Below, in pieces: positions 62,009 through 64,000 of a stretch of DNA of 64,000 bases. Position 1 is the stretch's first letter. Every line of letters starts with the position of its first letter. Below the pieces are notes generated by a model. The model was not told the origin of the DNA, did no database searches, and worked only from the letters and a program-made list of their open reading frames with translations. The position numbers and the translations under genes are program-made. Source of the stretch: Streptomyces sp. Tue6028 (GTDB lineage Bacteria > Actinomycetota > Actinomycetes > Streptomycetales > Streptomycetaceae). The DNA lies in the NCBI RefSeq assembly GCF_002300165.1, contig NZ_MLCE01000004.1:105953-169952 (forward strand), in the 5' to 3' direction.

Positions 62009-62431
62009 TCAGACCTTCGCGCTCTCGTCGGGGCGTGCCACGCACAGGGCCCAGATGATGAACCCCGAGAAGGCGATCATCACGATCGACCACACAGGGA
62101 AGTACGGCAGGGACAGGAAGTTGGAGATGATGATCAGCCCGGCGACGGCCACGCCCAGGACACGTCCCCACATCGCGTCCTGGAAGAGCCCGATGCTGAC
62201 GATCACGGCGATCGCTCCGAGGATGACGTGGATCCAGCCCCATCCGGTCAGGTCGAACTGGAACACGTAGTTGCGCGTGGTGAGGTAGACGTCGTCCTCG
62301 GCGATCGCGCTGATGCCCCGGAGGATGTCGAGGATCCCGGCGATCGCCAGCAGGACGGCTCCGAAGACCACGAGCCCCGTGGCCCACTGATGCTTGGCCG
62401 TGTGTACGTGTGCGGTGTGTGTGGCGGTCAT
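62009..62431 (-). CDS. four-helix membrane protein (DUF7144-like)
   Basis: A 140-residue protein with four transmembrane helices (GLVVFGAVLLAIAGILDILR, WIHVILGAIAVIVSIGLFQD, VLGVAVAGLIIISNFLSLPY, WSIVMIAFSGFIIWALCVAR). The layout and the LPYFPVWSIVMIA motif match a family common in Streptomyces and often found beside HdeD and SHOCT proteins in stress-type clusters. Function unknown. Confidence 0.85.
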   Translation of the reverse strand: MTATHTAHVHTAKHQWATGLVVFGAVLLAIAGILDILRGISAIAEDDVYLTTRNYVFQFDLTGWGWIHVILGAIAVIVSIGLFQDAMWGRVLGVAVAGLIIISNFLSLPYFPVWSIVMIAFSGFIIWALCVARPDESAKV

Positions 62432-62463
62432 CCTGCTGCCTCGTTTCGTCTCGTCCGGCCCGC

Positions 62464-62946
62464 TCAGCGGCCGGAGGCGGAGGTGGAGGAGGTGGAGGTG
62501 GGGGTTGCCGAACCCGTACCGGCGGATGCGCCGTGGCCGCTGAGGACCAGTTCCTTGGCGCGGCGGAACTCCTCGTCCGTGATGTCGCCGCGGGCGCGGA
62601 TCTCGGACAGCTTGGCGAGTTCGTCGACGCTGCTGGTGCCGCCGCCGGCGGTCTCACGGATGTAGGCGTCGAAGGCGCCCTGCTGGGCCTTCGCCGACTC
62701 CAGCTCCCGATGGCCCATGCTCTTGCCGCGGGCGATCAGATAGACCAGGACGCCCAGGAACGGCACGATGATGACGCCCACCAGCCAGCCGGCCTTGCCC
62801 CAGCCGCCCAGGGTGTCGTCGCGGAAGATGTCGCCGATGATCCTGAAGAGCAGGATGAACCACATGATCCACAGGAAGAACCAGAGCATGGTCCAGAAGG
62901 CGCTCAGCAGCGGGTAGTCGTACGCGAGATACGTCTGGGCGGTCAT
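62464..62946 (-). CDS. PLDc_N/SHOCT membrane protein
   Basis: A 160-residue protein. Two N-terminal helices (FWTMLWFFLWIMWFILLFRI; WLVGVIIVPFLGVLVYLIAR) form a PLDc_N-like membrane module. A linker leads to a C-terminal SHOCT motif (DELAKLSEIRARGDITDEEF RRAKELVL), a short helix-turn-helix oligomerisation module, and a Ser/Thr-rich tail. The start is the ATG at 62944-62946. Such proteins are frequent near stress-induced membrane genes; role unknown. It lies between the DUF7144-like and HdeD genes on the same strand. Confidence 0.87.
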   Translation of the reverse strand: MTAQTYLAYDYPLLSAFWTMLWFFLWIMWFILLFRIIGDIFRDDTLGGWGKAGWLVGVIIVPFLGVLVYLIARGKSMGHRELESAKAQQGAFDAYIRETAGGGTSSVDELAKLSEIRARGDITDEEFRRAKELVLSGHGASAGTGSATPTSTSSTSASGR

Positions 62947-63089
62947 GGTCTCTCCTCCGTCCCGGGCGTTCGCCCGGCAGGCGTTCTGTGCCGTTCTCAG
63001 CGTGCCGAGGGCAGGACCGGGCGGCCTCACCCCAGGCGGGTGATCTTGGGTTCCACGACGGGTGACGGGGGGTGCGTCGCTCCGGGGTC

Positions 63090-63761
63090 TCAGACCGTCG
63101 CGGTCGGACCGGTGGGTCCGGTCGGGTAGTCGGTGAGCGTCTTGCGCAGCGCCGCCCGCCAGGCGAAGGCGAGGATCAGCTCGGCCACGCCGAGCAGCAC
63201 CATCCACAGTCCGAGCAGCCGGGTCAGGGCGCGGGCCGACTCGGTCGGCAGGGCGAGGACGACGATGCCCGCGACGATGCCGAGGACCGCGGCGCCGATG
63301 ACGAACCCGCGGTGCGGCAGGTCCTTGGTGGCGATGGCCGTGTACGCGGTCAGCATGCCGGACACCAGCCAGACGATCCCGACGATCAGCGAGAGCGCGG
63401 CGATGGTCTGCATCGGGTTCCGCAGACAGAGCACTCCGGCGAGCACGAACAGCACCGCCAGGAGCAGTCCCGGGAGCCGTTCGCCGTGTTCGTGCCGGGA
63501 GAAGGCCGACACGAAGCGGAACCCTCCGGTGACGAGCAGGTAGAGACCGAGGAGCACCGCCAGGATGTGCAGGGTCTCCTCGGGCCAGACGAGGATCAGG
63601 ACGCCCGGCACCAGCGTGGTGATCGCCGAGCCCAGGATCCAGGTCCACGAACTGCCCAGTCCCGCAAGCAGTTCCGCCGCGTCCGCGGTCGAGTCGGACT
63701 CCGCCCCGTCGGGCATGTGTTCCGGTCCGGTCTGCGGTGCCGGGCCACGCGAAACGGTCAT
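63090..63761 (-). CDS. HdeD/DUF308 family membrane protein
   Basis: A 223-residue protein with six hydrophobic helices in three similar pairs (WTWILGSAITTLVPGVLILV, LAVLLGLYLLVTGGFRFVSA, LLLAVLFVLAGVLCLRNPMQ and so on) matching the DUF308/HdeD family, linked to acid or envelope stress in E. coli. GAGGAGG precedes the ATG at 63761. With the next two genes it forms a cluster of small stress-type membrane proteins on one strand, with gaps of 143 and 32 bp. Confidence 0.9.
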   Translation of the reverse strand: MTVSRGPAPQTGPEHMPDGAESDSTADAAELLAGLGSSWTWILGSAITTLVPGVLILVWPEETLHILAVLLGLYLLVTGGFRFVSAFSRHEHGERLPGLLLAVLFVLAGVLCLRNPMQTIAALSLIVGIVWLVSGMLTAYTAIATKDLPHRGFVIGAAVLGIVAGIVVLALPTESARALTRLLGLWMVLLGVAELILAFAWRAALRKTLTDYPTGPTGPTATV

Positions 63762-64000
63762 GGCTCCTCCTCGCGCGATCGAACGGGTCGTTCCGGACCG
63801 CCGACGGGGCGGTGTGCGGAGACCTCGCCGAGCCAGCGTCCCGCGGGCCACCGGCTTCCGGATCACCCTCGACGGGTGATCTGTGGGAGGCACCGAAGAG
63901 GGGCACTGCCCGCTCCCGGTGCCCGGGCGCGAACCACCGCCGGGTTTCCGGGTCCGAGCCCGGAATCACCGCCCTGCTCCCGGGTCCTCCGGGGCTGGAG
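63762..64000. promoter_or_regulatory. upstream region of HdeD cluster at window end
   Basis: 239 bp without an ORF of normal codon bias. It presumably contains the promoter of the HdeD gene. A CGACGGGTGATC stretch near 63870 is echoed near 63040 (GGCGGGTGATCTT) in front of the SHOCT gene, which may be a shared element, but I cannot assign it. Confidence 0.3.

Overview
The window is 64 kb of very GC-rich DNA (about 72% G+C) with the third-position codon bias, gene families and regulators of a Streptomyces chromosome. Supporting signs are a xylose isomerase nearly identical to known Streptomyces XylA, a GylR-type IclR regulator next to a glycerol kinase, Streptomyces-type DnaA-box 9-mers, and a few genes with the rare leucine codon TTA (bldA-type control). 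No rRNA, tRNA, CRISPR array, transposase or prophage gene is visible.

Layout. (1) 1-9325: an MHYT membrane protein (cut by the window edge), a methyltransferase, an alpha/beta hydrolase divergent from a PadR regulator with a clear operator, two small unknown proteins, a 1128-residue alpha-solenoid protein, a secreted CAP-domain protein and a GYD protein. (2) 9474-19298: a secreted esterase, a fatty-acid desaturase, an SNF2 helicase/SWIM zinc-finger pair, a secreted phytase-like protein and a membrane-anchored septum-formation-like protein. (3) 19564-23610: the xylose locus xylA < > xylB-xylR with a putative XylR operator. (4) 23999-30602: permease plus formamidase, a Tat-exported TTA-containing amidase, a 35-bp minisatellite with a nearly perfect 139-bp tandem duplication, then a GAF regulator and its likely target aldehyde dehydrogenase.

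(5) 30912-44939 is the most accessory-looking part: seven predicted exported proteins on the minus strand (beta-helix, two paralogous Tat metallophosphoesterases with different C-terminal binding modules, a GMC oxidoreductase with a small-subunit partner and a secreted protein, an Asp-box propeller) plus a TPR regulator with two TTA codons. It looks like an extracellular-enzyme island, partly under developmental (bldA) control. (6) 45122-53932: an acyl-CoA dehydrogenase/PadR pair with a perfect 20-bp operator, an AI-2E transporter, gylR-glpK with a duplicated ribosome-binding/start region that creates an overlapping 10-codon leader ORF, and a partner-switching pair (anti-sigma-like ATPase, PP2C phosphatase). 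(7) 54040-63761: a frameshifted coxG-like pseudogene, an ABC-2-like membrane protein, Lrp divergent from azlCD, a thioesterase, a SulP transporter, and a run of envelope or stress-type membrane proteins.

No single locus can be declared a new system from sequence alone. The best candidates for undescribed biology are the secreted phosphoesterase/GMC island, the glpK overlapping leader ORF, the 35-bp minisatellite and the 1128-residue solenoid. Start codons were chosen by ribosome-binding sites and overlaps; doubtful ones are flagged in each entry.
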